Shown piece by piece: positions 1 to 8,635 of a stretch of 64,000 nucleotides of DNA. The notes below the pieces were generated by a model, which searched no databases, was not told the origin of the DNA, and saw only the letters and a program-made list of their open reading frames with translations. The translations under genes and the position numbers were made by a program. Origin of the DNA: Halanaerobiales bacterium (lineage in GTDB: Bacteria; Bacillota; Halanaerobiia; Halanaerobiales; Halanaerobiaceae); the NCBI GenBank assembly GCA_016278485.1, contig JADQBT010000010.1, positions 62,001-126,000 on the forward strand, read 5' to 3'. The stretch's first letter is position 1. Each line of letters starts with the position of its first letter.

Positions 1-3000
1 GTTAAGTTCCTGCTCTAGGTTAATTGTAGACAAATTATCAATCTCAAATTTCCCATTAACCTCTGCAATTTTTGTCTTGTTAATTACTAGATCCCTAAAA
101 TTATTAGTAAAAGCTAGATCTGGCTTTTGCCAGTTTCCCGTAATAGTCCCCGCAAAACTTAATTTACCGTTTGCATTGACTCTCTGTCCAGAAAAACTAT
201 TTTGGTAGTTTAATTGCAGACCAGTAGTTTCTAAATTTAAAGCTAATTTTTTGGCCAGTAGACCATTTAATCTCAGGTTATTTTCCTCATTTTCACCTAC
301 TATTATTTTTAAATCAAGCTTAGCAGATGGATTATTTAAACTCCCTTTTAGATGAGCTTGACCGGAAAGAAAAGCGTCTCTCTTCAAGGGATATTTAACT
401 CCCATTTTAAGTAGATGTTCTCGCAAATTTGCCTGTTCTGTTCTAACTATTACTGCTAGCTTTTGCTCAGCCAGCAAATCAACCACTTTTCCTTGCAGTT
501 GATACATATTTCCTAATAAATTAAAATTAAATTTTTTTAAGTTAAGATCTCCATTTTGATAAGTAATTTGATTTTCAGCTAATTGCAATTGATATTTCTG
601 ATAATTTAAGTTAGCTGTAGTAAGCTCCCCGCTAATCAGTGGGTCAGCTAGCTTACCATTAATACTTCCCCTTAATTCAAGCTCACCAGTTAAAGCCTGG
701 TTTTCTATAAACCGAGCTATTTCCACACCTTTTAAATTATAATCAATCTCCATGCCCAGTAGCTCACTATATTTTCCTGTCGCTTCTAATACTATCTGCT
801 CACTTTTAAGAAAAACTTCCTTTAATAAGAAGACCCCTCTACTGGACCGGCTAGCAGAAATATCCAGTCTTTCAACTGAAATTTTCTCACCAGCTGCCAG
901 CAGAGCAGTATCTTCAGAAGTTAAATCAAATTCTGCCTGCGGTTCACGCAGTAGTCCATCTAATTCGATCTGACCAGTAAAGGAACCCTCCATTGGTAAT
1001 TCTTGTGCAAGTAGTTTACTTAACTGCTCATATTGCATATCAATAACTTTAACTTTTCCTTTGATAGATGGTTCATTCTTAAATGAAAGTACTCCTCTGG
1101 CTTGCATCGGAGCATCAGCCAATTTTAAATCTAGCTGGTTTACTGCCAGTCGCTGGTCTTCCCATTCTAATTGACCTTCTAAGTCAGAAATCTGATAATC
1201 ATCTATCTTGAGATAAGATGTCTTTAAATCGGCTTTAATCAAGGGTGAAGCCAAACTTTTTTCTATTACTCCACTCACATATTCTAATTTACCATTTATC
1301 TCAGTTTTCTTTAGACCTGCTAGTTCTAACAATTCCAGTGAAATAGACTGACCGACAAAACGCAAATCTAATTGCTGATCTGTAAAATCAATACTACCTG
1401 TTAGATCTAGCTGACCTCCCTTTGTCTGCAGAGAGCTATCACTTAAAAATAACTGACCTCTTTCATACCAGAAGTCAGTAGCTAGCCTGCTTTCCCCGAA
1501 CGGGTTAATTAATTCACCACGCAAATCGGCTTTTCCTGTGGCTGAAACTTGTTTATAATCAGTCCCAGAACCAGCAACCTGCATTGTAAAATTCAATTTA
1601 CTATTTTTAAGTTGATCTAATTTAGCAGATAATTCCTGAGGTAATGATGCCAAATACGGCAATGGTCTTTGCAAATCCGTAGCAATAATATCTGCTAAAT
1701 ACTCATGATCATTAAGATGATAAGATCCTTGTACTCGCAGACTTCCATTAGCGGCAAGATCAAATTGTCCTTTTTCAAGCCAAAATTCCTGATTCTGATA
1801 GCTTAATTCTGTTAGCATTTTTCTTAGTTCAATTTCACCTAGCCTAATTTTTTCACCATTTAAAGCAAGTTGAAAAGCCGGATTTCCTTGTTTATTATCT
1901 TCTAACTGAAATTGCAAATTAACTTTACCGGCTAATTTCTCCTCAATTAAATTTAAACTAGCTAATTCAGCAAGTTCAAAACTTTCAGCAAAAACTTCTA
2001 AAAAGTAATCAGTTTGTCCACTAAATTTTCCGTTTAAGTTTAATTTATTACCAACAATCTCAAGAGGAAGTTCATTAGTACGAACTTCTAACTCTGGACC
2101 AGCCAGATAAATAGTACCTGATCTTAGCTGAACATGGTTTCTGGAAAGATAATCCTGATAGGAAACTTTTCCACTAACCTGGTTTGGCTTTAACTGGGCC
2201 TGATAGGATTTAATCTGATTTTTTGTACCACTCAATTTTAAAATAAGGCTTGTTTCACCCTCTAATGAATTAACTACTAAATTTTCTTCCAGATCATTAA
2301 TTTTGGTCTGAACAAATTTTTGCAGAGGTTTGAGTCTAACTGCTGTAGTTTTAAAATCAAGTTTCCAATCAGCATAATTCCCATTAGCCTGCATCTTAAA
2401 ACCATTGATACTTAGATCAGCTAGCTTACCAGTCATTTTAGAACTAAAATAATTAAGCTTGGCATTACCTGTTAGATCGACTTTATAGTTATTTTTTTCT
2501 TTAAAATTTAGACCTGCTTCAACTCCATTTAAAGCAAGATGAGTATTAGGAGTTTTGAAATTTAGCTGACCTTCCTTAATACGCAAATAGTTTTCAGAAA
2601 AAATTTCTGGCAGGTTATTTTCTACAATTAGTTCATTTATATTTTGGGCAATAGTTAAATCATTATCTTTAATGAGTTGTGTTTCAGTTGAGTAATCAAT
2701 AAATGGCTTTTCCAGCTCCATATAATCAATTTCAAACCAGCTTTTATCCTTAGCAAATATATTAAGATCTAGATAAAGTTTAATTGATTCTGCTTGCATA
2801 GAAAATTGGCTTTTAGAATCGTTTTTTACAAAAGTTATATCTTTTAGCTGGATAGCTGTAATCGGCCAGAGATCAATCTCACCAAAACTTATTTCCCCAT
2901 CAACTTGATCTGCTATATATTGAATAATGTCGGCTCTAATTAATTCAGGTAATCCTGTTCCCAGACTGACAAAATATACTATTACCAGCACCAAAAATAT

Positions 3001-3033
3001 CATCATAAAATAAAACAAAATATTCCTTTTCAT
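1..3033 (-). CDS. TamB/AsmA-like large membrane-anchored protein (partial, 3' end off window)
   Basis: This frame stays open from an ATG at 3033, with Shine-Dalgarno GGAGGAA 5 nt upstream, to the left edge, so at least 1011 residues are present and the C-terminus is missing. Residues 5-25 form one N-terminal membrane anchor. The rest is a long run of short beta-strand-like repeats rich in Leu, Asn, Gly and Lys, alternating polar and hydrophobic. That layout is typical of the AsmA/TamB/YhdP family, which bridges inner and outer membranes in diderm bacteria for lipid or outer-membrane protein transport. The family call rests on architecture and composition; the diagnostic C-terminal TamB domain would lie outside the window. 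It follows a hairpin at 3154-3173 and has its own upstream gap. Confidence 0.7.
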   Translation of the reverse strand, partial: MKRNILFYFMMIFLVLVIVYFVSLGTGLPELIRADIIQYIADQVDGEISFGEIDLWPITAIQLKDITFVKNDSKSQFSMQAESIKLYLDLNIFAKDKSWFEIDYMELEKPFIDYSTETQLIKDNDLTIAQNINELIVENNLPEIFSENYLRIKEGQLNFKTPNTHLALNGVEAGLNFKEKNNYKVDLTGNAKLNYFSSKMTGKLADLSINGFKMQANGNYADWKLDFKTTAVRLKPLQKFVQTKINDLEENLVVNSLEGETSLILKLSGTKNQIKSYQAQLKPNQVSGKVSYQDYLSRNHVQLRSGTIYLAGPELEVRTNELPLEIVGNKLNLNGKFSGQTDYFLEVFAESFELAELASLNLIEEKLAGKVNLQFQLEDNKQGNPAFQLALNGEKIRLGEIELRKMLTELSYQNQEFWLEKGQFDLAANGSLRVQGSYHLNDHEYLADIIATDLQRPLPYLASLPQELSAKLDQLKNSKLNFTMQVAGSGTDYKQVSATGKADLRGELINPFGESRLATDFWYERGQLFLSDSSLQTKGGQLDLTGSIDFTDQQLDLRFVGQSISLELLELAGLKKTEINGKLEYVSGVIEKSLASPLIKADLKTSYLKIDDYQISDLEGQLEWEDQRLAVNQLDLKLADAPMQARGVLSFKNEPSIKGKVKVIDMQYEQLSKLLAQELPMEGSFTGQIELDGLLREPQAEFDLTSEDTALLAAGEKISVERLDISASRSSRGVFLLKEVFLKSEQIVLEATGKYSELLGMEIDYNLKGVEIARFIENQALTGELELRGSINGKLADPLISGELTTANLNYQKYQLQLAENQITYQNGDLNLKKFNFNLLGNMYQLQGKVVDLLAEQKLAVIVRTEQANLREHLLKMGVKYPLKRDAFLSGQAHLKGSLNNPSAKLDLKIIVGENEENNLRLNGLLAKKLALNLETTGLQLNYQNSFSGQRVNANGKLSFAGTITGNWQKPDLAFTNNFRDLVINKTKIAEVNGKFEIDNLSTINLEQELN

Positions 3034-3153
3034 CTACATTCCTCCAACAAGAGGACGTTAATTTACTGATTACATTTCAATGATAATATATTTAACCTTA
3101 TCTTGCAACATTTGCTAAAGGTAGTTTATGGAAAAACCGCTTGATATTAACAA

Positions 3154-3173
3154 CCCGAGGCGCTTGCCCCGGG
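3154..3173. terminator. GC-rich hairpin between the S55 protein gene and the TamB-like gene
   Basis: An 8-bp stem with a 4-nt loop lies just downstream of the stop at 3182. Read on the minus strand all eight pairs form (one G-U), but no clear T-run follows. Read on the plus strand one pair is a mismatch and a six-T run follows. It could act as a weak bidirectional terminator or an mRNA end-stabilising hairpin. Confidence 0.5.
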
Positions 3174-3181
3174 AGTTTTTT

Positions 3182-5089
3182 CTATAATTTTCTATTATCT
3201 ACTTCATGTTTATTTGGGTATTTTAATTGCTCTCTTGACTCATTCTCTGCTTCTTCGGCTGGAGTTTCTTCTTCATCAGTCATGATTTCCAGATCTAGAG
3301 AAAGGTTGCCTTCTAAAACATAATCAGTAGTAATAACCTCTTTTACATCAGCCTCATACTCATTCTCAGCTGGTTCTTCAGCATCATCCTGTTCAGCCTT
3401 ATTATCTTCTTGCTCTTGCTTCTGCTCAGGCTGTTGGTTAGGCTTTTCCTTCTTAACCTTGTTTTCTTCTGGGTCAGGTGTTGGTGGCTCAGCACTGCTT
3501 TCTGTTAAAGGCGGCCCACTATAGGCTTGATAAAGCTGTAATAACAGTTCATTATTATTAGGTTGTTTTTGATAGCCTTCAATCATTTCAGCCAGTGAAG
3601 TATGGCCAGAAATTTGCGCCTGATTTATATTATCACTCATGTCAGGTTCAGCTTCAATTGTTGTCTGACTATATTGACCAGTTGAACCTCCATCAATGAA
3701 TAGCGTTGCCAGCCCAGGGTTAATATCTTCTGGTAAATTAAGCTTAATAACTTTTTTAAATGTATCGGCCCGATAAGGATGCAGAGTTACTTCAACTTCT
3801 ACTATATCCCCTGGCCAGACTTCTTCATTTAATATTTTTGCTTCTTCAACCAGAGCTACTTGATCTTTTTGGTTAAATGTCAGATCAAGTCTGATATCTA
3901 TGATATTTACTTTTTTAAAGGGGTTACGTGTAATTAAATCCAATATACTATAAAAGTCAACCAGAGCCATACTACCAATATCGTTAAGACTATAATACAT
4001 ATTAGCATCTTTCATCTCAAGATCTGGTAGTCCGTTTCCCATAATTTTAACTTCCATTTGAGCTGTTCCTGAACCAATTCTATCTAGTGTACTATCAACT
4101 GCTTGCAAAGCAACATTATTGGCCATAGATGTCAATAAATTCTCATCATTTACAATCTGAACAGCAACTTCCTCTACCCGACCTGAACTTTCATCTTTAA
4201 TCCTAATATGCAGAGGGATAATTCGGGGGAATTTTTGTAACTGTCCTGCTATTCCCGCGCCACGATCAGTTGTAATCGCCCCAATCAATTTATTAAAAGG
4301 TGCTCCTAATTTAAATGGTTGGGTTTGACTGGGAATAACCCCGTCAATATATGCTTTGCTTAATAGATAATCTACCTCACCCACATTTCTAAAAGGATGG
4401 CCAAAAGCAAGTAGCTGATTACCTTTCAGATAAGTCAAAGTTCCAATCGAAGCTACATTAATATCTCCTCTAACTAATTGTACTGCTATGGCATCACCAG
4501 GTTCAGGCCAGGTTTCACTTGTATCTTCTTTTTTAATACCAGAACTTGGCTTTACATCAAGTCCTATTTTTTGCATTTCTTCTTCAAATCTCTTTAAAGC
4601 CCTCCCCTGTAAACCACTTACCATCAGTGGTGTATTTGTACGGGCAAGACTATCTGCTAGATCTATCTGACTTTCTACTAATTCTCCATCTTTATTATCA
4701 TCTAATAAAGGTAACATCTCTTCAATTGGAGTCACTAGACCATAACGATGGTCGCTATCCTGCCAACCATAACCAATAGCTCCAATAAGCTTATCATCAA
4801 TATAAACAGGACTACCGCTCATTCCAGCAGCAATACCGCCTGTCTCTTCAATTAATGGCCCACCTGTCTTAATCAATATCATATCACTTTCCAGGCCTCT
4901 ATTTTTCATTATACTTATAATTTCTACAGAAAACTTTTCAATTTTAGTTCCATAAAATACCGTTTTTGCATAACCATGCATGCCAGGCTGCAAGTTCTTA
5001 AGTGGCATAATTTCTGCAGCCATAACAGACCCAGTAATCATTAAAATAAATAATAACAATGCCAGAATGAAATATTTTAATCTAGACAA
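3182..5089 (-). CDS. Exported SpoIVB-type peptidase S55 domain protein with acidic C-terminal tail
   Basis: The 635-residue protein begins at TTG with GAGAGG upstream. Residues 1-24 are a signal peptide or membrane anchor. Residues about 25-130 match the peptidase S55 core of SpoIVB: an LQPGMHGYAKTVF-type strand, then GGIAAGMSGSPVY at about residues 84-96 with the predicted nucleophile Ser in GMSGSP, and a GYG...TPIEEML end. There is no recognisable PDZ domain, which SpoIVB of Bacillus has, so this is not a plain spoIVB orthologue. The last 150 residues or so are low-complexity, rich in Glu, Gln, Pro and Lys. It sits between mbl and the TamB-like gene, so an envelope proteolysis role is plausible. 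The substrate is unknown. Confidence 0.72.
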   Translation of the reverse strand: MSRLKYFILALLLFILMITGSVMAAEIMPLKNLQPGMHGYAKTVFYGTKIEKFSVEIISIMKNRGLESDMILIKTGGPLIEETGGIAAGMSGSPVYIDDKLIGAIGYGWQDSDHRYGLVTPIEEMLPLLDDNKDGELVESQIDLADSLARTNTPLMVSGLQGRALKRFEEEMQKIGLDVKPSSGIKKEDTSETWPEPGDAIAVQLVRGDINVASIGTLTYLKGNQLLAFGHPFRNVGEVDYLLSKAYIDGVIPSQTQPFKLGAPFNKLIGAITTDRGAGIAGQLQKFPRIIPLHIRIKDESSGRVEEVAVQIVNDENLLTSMANNVALQAVDSTLDRIGSGTAQMEVKIMGNGLPDLEMKDANMYYSLNDIGSMALVDFYSILDLITRNPFKKVNIIDIRLDLTFNQKDQVALVEEAKILNEEVWPGDIVEVEVTLHPYRADTFKKVIKLNLPEDINPGLATLFIDGGSTGQYSQTTIEAEPDMSDNINQAQISGHTSLAEMIEGYQKQPNNNELLLQLYQAYSGPPLTESSAEPPTPDPEENKVKKEKPNQQPEQKQEQEDNKAEQDDAEEPAENEYEADVKEVITTDYVLEGNLSLDLEIMTDEEETPAEEAENESREQLKYPNKHEVDNRKL

Positions 5090-5122
5090 AATACCAAATC
5101 CTCTCTGACTTTTCTTAAAATA

Positions 5123-6151
5123 TTATGATGAAAATGTACTACTACCTGTATCTAATACATCGGCTAAGCGGTCGATTTCTATAAGTGCCTGTCCAGTTCC
5201 TTCCGCCACACAGGTAAGTGGAGAATCACTGACAAAAACAGGTACTTCCGTTTCGGAACTAATGAATTTTGCCATTCCTTTGAGCAGTGCACCTCCACCA
5301 GTCAAAATAATGCCACGATCCATGATATCTGCGGATAGTTCTGGCGGAGTCTGTTCTAGTACTCTTTTAGTCGCCTGCGCAATTCCATCCAATAACTCAC
5401 GGAAAGCAAAGACTGTTTCATCTGCTTTTATCTCTATATTTCTAGGCAAACCACTCATTAAATCTCTTCCCTTAATTTCTATAGTATCATCAAATCCGGG
5501 TAAAGCAGTGCCAATATTTACCTTGATTTTTTCTGCCGTACTTTCACCGATTATCATATTATAATTTTCACGGATATATCTAACTAGGGCAGCATCAAAA
5601 CGGTCACCGCCAACCCGAATTGATTCTCCAACAACAATTCCACCCAAAGAAAGGACAGCAATTTCAGTTGTACCTCCACCTATATCAATCACCATATTAC
5701 CTTCAGGTTTCTCAATCGACAAGCCAGCACCAATTGCTGCTGCTATTGGCTCTTCAATTAAAAAGGCTTTTCTGGCGCCAACCTGAATAGCCGCTTCCAA
5801 TACAGCTCTTCTTTCAACTCCAGTTACACCAACAGGTATACAGACCATAATCATAGGCTTAAAAATTTTTTTATTAAGGGCAAGTCTTTTCAAAAAACTT
5901 TTCAACATCATTTCGGCCACTTCGAAATCGGCAATTACCCCGTCTTTTAGAGGTCTAATGATTTGAATATCCGCTGGGGTTCTACCCAACATTCTTCTTG
6001 CCTCTTTACCTACAGCTATAACTTTACGAGCTCTTTTATCAAGTGCCACAAAGGCAGGCTCATCGAGTACTATACCTTTCCCACTAATATAAATAATCAC
6101 ATTGGCAGTTCCAAGATCAATTGCAATTTTTTTGCCGAATTTAGCAAACAA
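5123..6151 (-). CDS. mbl: Rod shape-determining protein, MreB/Mbl family
   Basis: This 342-residue actin-like ATPase has the phosphate-1 motif IAIDLGTANV near residue 10, a phosphate-2 motif VIDIGGGTTEIAV near residue 160 and an adenosine-binding LTGGGALLKG motif near residue 285. It forms membrane-bound filaments that guide lateral wall synthesis. The start is TTG with AAGGGG 9 nt upstream. It lies directly after spoIIID, the same order as spoIIID-mbl in Bacillus subtilis, which favours the Mbl name over MreB itself. The mreC/mreD genes that accompany mreB are not here. Confidence 0.9.
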   Translation of the reverse strand: MFAKFGKKIAIDLGTANVIIYISGKGIVLDEPAFVALDKRARKVIAVGKEARRMLGRTPADIQIIRPLKDGVIADFEVAEMMLKSFLKRLALNKKIFKPMIMVCIPVGVTGVERRAVLEAAIQVGARKAFLIEEPIAAAIGAGLSIEKPEGNMVIDIGGGTTEIAVLSLGGIVVGESIRVGGDRFDAALVRYIRENYNMIIGESTAEKIKVNIGTALPGFDDTIEIKGRDLMSGLPRNIEIKADETVFAFRELLDGIAQATKRVLEQTPPELSADIMDRGIILTGGGALLKGMAKFISSETEVPVFVSDSPLTCVAEGTGQALIEIDRLADVLDTGSSTFSS

Positions 6152-6218
6152 TTCTCAATACCCCTTCCGATAGATCTTCTATTTTTTTGTCTTCTATATT
6201 TATTTCTATATATTTTGC

Positions 6219-6476
6219 TTATTTCCTCTTTAATTTTTCATATTTACGTTTAGTTGCCTGCCCGCCCCGAATATGTCTTTCCGACTTATTATAATCCAGC
6301 ACTCTTTTTACTTTCTCGGCTAGCTGGCCATCAATTTTGTTTAATCTTTCTGTGACATCTTTATGTACGGTACTTTTGCTTACTCCATAAATACGAGCAG
6401 CCTGTCTTACTGTTGCTTTTGTCTCGTAAATATAATGTGCAACTTCTTTCACACGCTGACGAATGTAATCTTTCAA
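6219..6476 (-). CDS. spoIIID: Sporulation transcription factor SpoIIID
   Basis: An 85-residue DNA-binding protein that matches SpoIIID along nearly its full length: an N-terminal helix, then a helix-turn-helix around residues 22-43 with the conserved VSKSTVHKDVTERL segment, then a basic tail with HIRGGQATK. In sporulating Firmicutes it switches mother-cell gene expression from the sigma-E to the sigma-K stage. The start is TTG, supported by GGGGAGGAA 7 nt upstream and by agreement with the known N-terminus. It is followed by mbl, as in Bacillus. A sigma-E-like promoter precedes it. Confidence 0.95.
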   Translation of the reverse strand: MKDYIRQRVKEVAHYIYETKATVRQAARIYGVSKSTVHKDVTERLNKIDGQLAEKVKRVLDYNKSERHIRGGQATKRKYEKLKRK

Positions 6477-6508
6477 CCTTATTCCTCCCCGATTGCCTGA
6501 CTTAATTA

Positions 6509-6539
6509 ATTTATATGCAAAGACATATCGGGTTTATGC
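6509..6539 (-). promoter_or_regulatory. Candidate sigma-E promoter of spoIIID
   Basis: On the minus strand a -35-like GCATAAA (6533-6539) and a -10-like GCATATAAAT (6509-6518) are separated by 14 nt. This fits the mother-cell sigma-E pattern, with ATA-containing -35 and CATA-containing -10. In Bacillus subtilis spoIIID is known to be sigma-E dependent. The assignment here is by motif only. Confidence 0.5.
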
Positions 6540-6551
6540 TTGAAGATAAAT

Positions 6552-6580
6552 AAAAACCCCCGGTTAACAACCAGCGGTTT
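6552..6580 (-). terminator. Terminator of the PfkB-CBS-antiporter transcript
   Basis: On the minus strand AAACC...GGTTT encloses an inner GGTT/AACC stem with an interior loop and is followed by TTTTTATTT. It lies about 280 nt after the antiporter stop and just before the spoIIID promoter, so it probably ends the upstream transcript. Confidence 0.5.
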
Positions 6581-6599
6581 CAAGATTAATGTTATTAAT

Positions 6600-6856
6600 G
6601 TATTGTGAAGAGCTTAATGCGAAACAAGTCGTGGTTCGTCCTACGAAAGCACTTACTTGGAGAGCATAAGCGAATCAAAGGCACTATCTTGAAGAGCATT
6701 AATGAATTGTGAAGAGCTTAATGCTGAGCAAGTAAATATTAATTGAGTGAAGTTAAAGGAGATATTTTGTTTAAGCGGAGCGAGTTTAATATCTCCTATG
6801 AACTCATTTAATATTTACTCAGTGAAAGCATTGCGATGAGCAATTTATTAATGCTC
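6600..6856. repeat. Composite palindromic element in a 381-bp gene-free gap
   Basis: The gap between spoIIID and the antiporter (6477-6857) holds no gene. Positions 6694-6856 form one long imperfect palindrome centred near 6776: 6694-6709 pairs with 6841-6856, 6731-6740 with 6810-6819, and 6757-6766 with 6788-6797. The right end abuts the antiporter stop codon. A second smaller palindrome lies at 6624-6659. The phrase GAAGAGCTTAATGC recurs at about 6607 and 6711. No transposase is present. It may be a MITE/REP-like element or a large mRNA 3' structure. Confidence 0.6.
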
Positions 6857-6857
6857 G

Positions 6858-8147
6858 TTAATGTTCGTTAGCTTCGCCTGCTTGGAAAATAGCATATTTA
6901 GTGGCTAGAGGTCCAAATACCTCGGTTGCAGCCGCTGTTAATAGTAATACATTAAATATTAACAATCCTACTTCAGGATTAGCTGCAAACTGTCTTTGCA
7001 CTGAATAAGCAAGCGCAATAGCCACACCACTCTGTGGTAAAAGTCCAAAGCCAATATATTTTTTCACACTATCAGGTGCATCTGAAATCCGAGCCGCAAA
7101 TGAAGACCCCCCCACCTTACCGATGATTCTAGCTAACAGGTAAGTTAACGCAATCAGCAGAAAACTAAGGGAACCCATACTGGAAAATCGTATTTCAGTA
7201 CCAGCTAAAATAAAGAAGACAGCATAAATTGGTACGGTTATGGTATCTAAATACTCAGAAATACCAAGGTTTTTACGAGTGAAGTTTCTAAAAGCAAAAC
7301 CAACAGACATATTTGTAATCAAAGGAGAGAGCCCAAACCTGACTGACAATGCAGCACTTCCAATGATTGTGGTTATAAAGGTCAGTATTTTTTTTGTTTT
7401 ATCATCAAAACTACCTAGCAACTTCTGGGCAAGATAGCCAAGACCCAGCCCCAGTAAAATAGAACCAAATATTTCTATAAAAGGTATAAATAAGGTCTGA
7501 CCTATTGAAAAGCTACTAGTACCAGTAAATCTCATATAGGCAATTGGTCTAATCAGGCTAAAAATGATTAGTGCAATTGCATCATCAATTCCTACAACTG
7601 CCATAATAGTTGATGTTAGGGGACCTTCTGCATTAAATTCCCGCAAAACCATGACTGTTGCTGCCGGTGCAGTTGCAGCAGCAATTGCGCCAAGTAACAT
7701 AGCCACATACAATGGTTGTCCAATCAGATAAACGGCCAAAAATACAAAAGCAAACGCAGCAAAAGATTCCAAAATTGAAATATAAATGATGCTCTTACCT
7801 AAATTTTTAAAAAGCTTGATAGAAAGTTCACTACCAATTGTAAAAGCAATAAATCCTAAAGCAATTTGTGTTACATAATCAAATTGAGAGATTGTGAATT
7901 CATACCAAGCTTTCTGATGTTCCGTAACAAAAGGTATTAATCCCACAATATCAACACTTAATATAATTCCAATAAATACATAGCCAACCACAATAGGTAT
8001 TTTATATTTTTTGGAGAGCAAAACAACTAGTAAAGCAATAAATACAAAAAATCCAAGTAAAAAAAGTTCTTTCTCACTAAACCGAACACTAGTCAACCAA
8101 TGTTCTAGTCCAGCAAGTTTATTTATAATTTCTGATTCAGTTTCCAT
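6858..8147 (-). CDS. Cation/proton antiporter, CPA2 type (Na_H_Exchanger family)
   Basis: A 429-residue integral membrane protein with about 12-13 hydrophobic segments after a short soluble N-terminus. The GAIAAATAPAATVMVL and VGIDDAIALIIFSL segments (about residues 150-200) correspond to the ion-binding region of the CPA2 fold; the Asp pair in GIDDA fits the electrogenic Na+/H+ pattern. It likely exchanges Na+ or K+ for H+ across the inner membrane. It has no TrkA-N or CBS tail of its own, but the gene 27 nt upstream encodes a CBS protein that could act as its regulatory subunit. The substrate cation cannot be told from sequence. Confidence 0.85.
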   Translation of the reverse strand: METESEIINKLAGLEHWLTSVRFSEKELFLLGFFVFIALLVVLLSKKYKIPIVVGYVFIGIILSVDIVGLIPFVTEHQKAWYEFTISQFDYVTQIALGFIAFTIGSELSIKLFKNLGKSIIYISILESFAAFAFVFLAVYLIGQPLYVAMLLGAIAAATAPAATVMVLREFNAEGPLTSTIMAVVGIDDAIALIIFSLIRPIAYMRFTGTSSFSIGQTLFIPFIEIFGSILLGLGLGYLAQKLLGSFDDKTKKILTFITTIIGSAALSVRFGLSPLITNMSVGFAFRNFTRKNLGISEYLDTITVPIYAVFFILAGTEIRFSSMGSLSFLLIALTYLLARIIGKVGGSSFAARISDAPDSVKKYIGFGLLPQSGVAIALAYSVQRQFAANPEVGLLIFNVLLLTAAATEVFGPLATKYAIFQAGEANEH

Positions 8148-8174
8148 TAAAAGTACACCTCTTTTTTCCTAATA

Positions 8175-8630
8175 TCAAAGTTCTTTAGCTTGATCTAATA
8201 AATAATGTAGTAAATCCGCCCGGGAAATATAGCCACGTAAAAACCCTGCTTCATTGACAACAAAAAGTAGCGATTCTTTATTATGCAACATAATATCTGC
8301 AATCTTATTCATATCATCATCTTCATGTACAAAATCAGTATTTTTAGACATGTATTCAGAAACTTTACGTCCCTTTATTTCTGCTAAATTTTCCACAGAT
8401 TGATTAATTTCATAAAAAATGCGATGGCTTTCCAAAAATCCAAACTGTTCTGGGATAATATTCTTTAAAATATTATTACTATAAATAGTTGCTAACAATT
8501 TATTCTCAGGGTCAACAACCGGAAGCACTGAAAGTTCAGTCTTATACATAATTTTAATGACATCCTCTATGAGATCATCTTTTGAGACAGAATTAAGCGT
8601 CCGAAACATATAATCTTTAACAATACTCAA
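8175..8630 (-). CDS. Stand-alone tandem CBS-domain protein
   Basis: A 151-residue soluble protein made of two CBS motifs (about residues 1-60 and 88-150). CBS pairs bind adenosine nucleotides and switch transporters or enzymes. The start is TTG with GGAGGTG 8 nt upstream, a site embedded at the 3' end of the PfkB-like gene. It lies 5 nt after that gene as called and 27 nt before the antiporter, so the three form one operon. The arrangement suggests nucleotide control of the antiporter, which is inference. Confidence 0.85.
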   Translation of the reverse strand: MSIVKDYMFRTLNSVSKDDLIEDVIKIMYKTELSVLPVVDPENKLLATIYSNNILKNIIPEQFGFLESHRIFYEINQSVENLAEIKGRKVSEYMSKNTDFVHEDDDMNKIADIMLHNKESLLFVVNEAGFLRGYISRADLLHYLLDQAKEL

Positions 8631-8635
8631 ACTGG

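Noticed and set aside
6477-6857. CRISPR array
   Set aside because: The repeats are inverted and irregular, without equal spacers.
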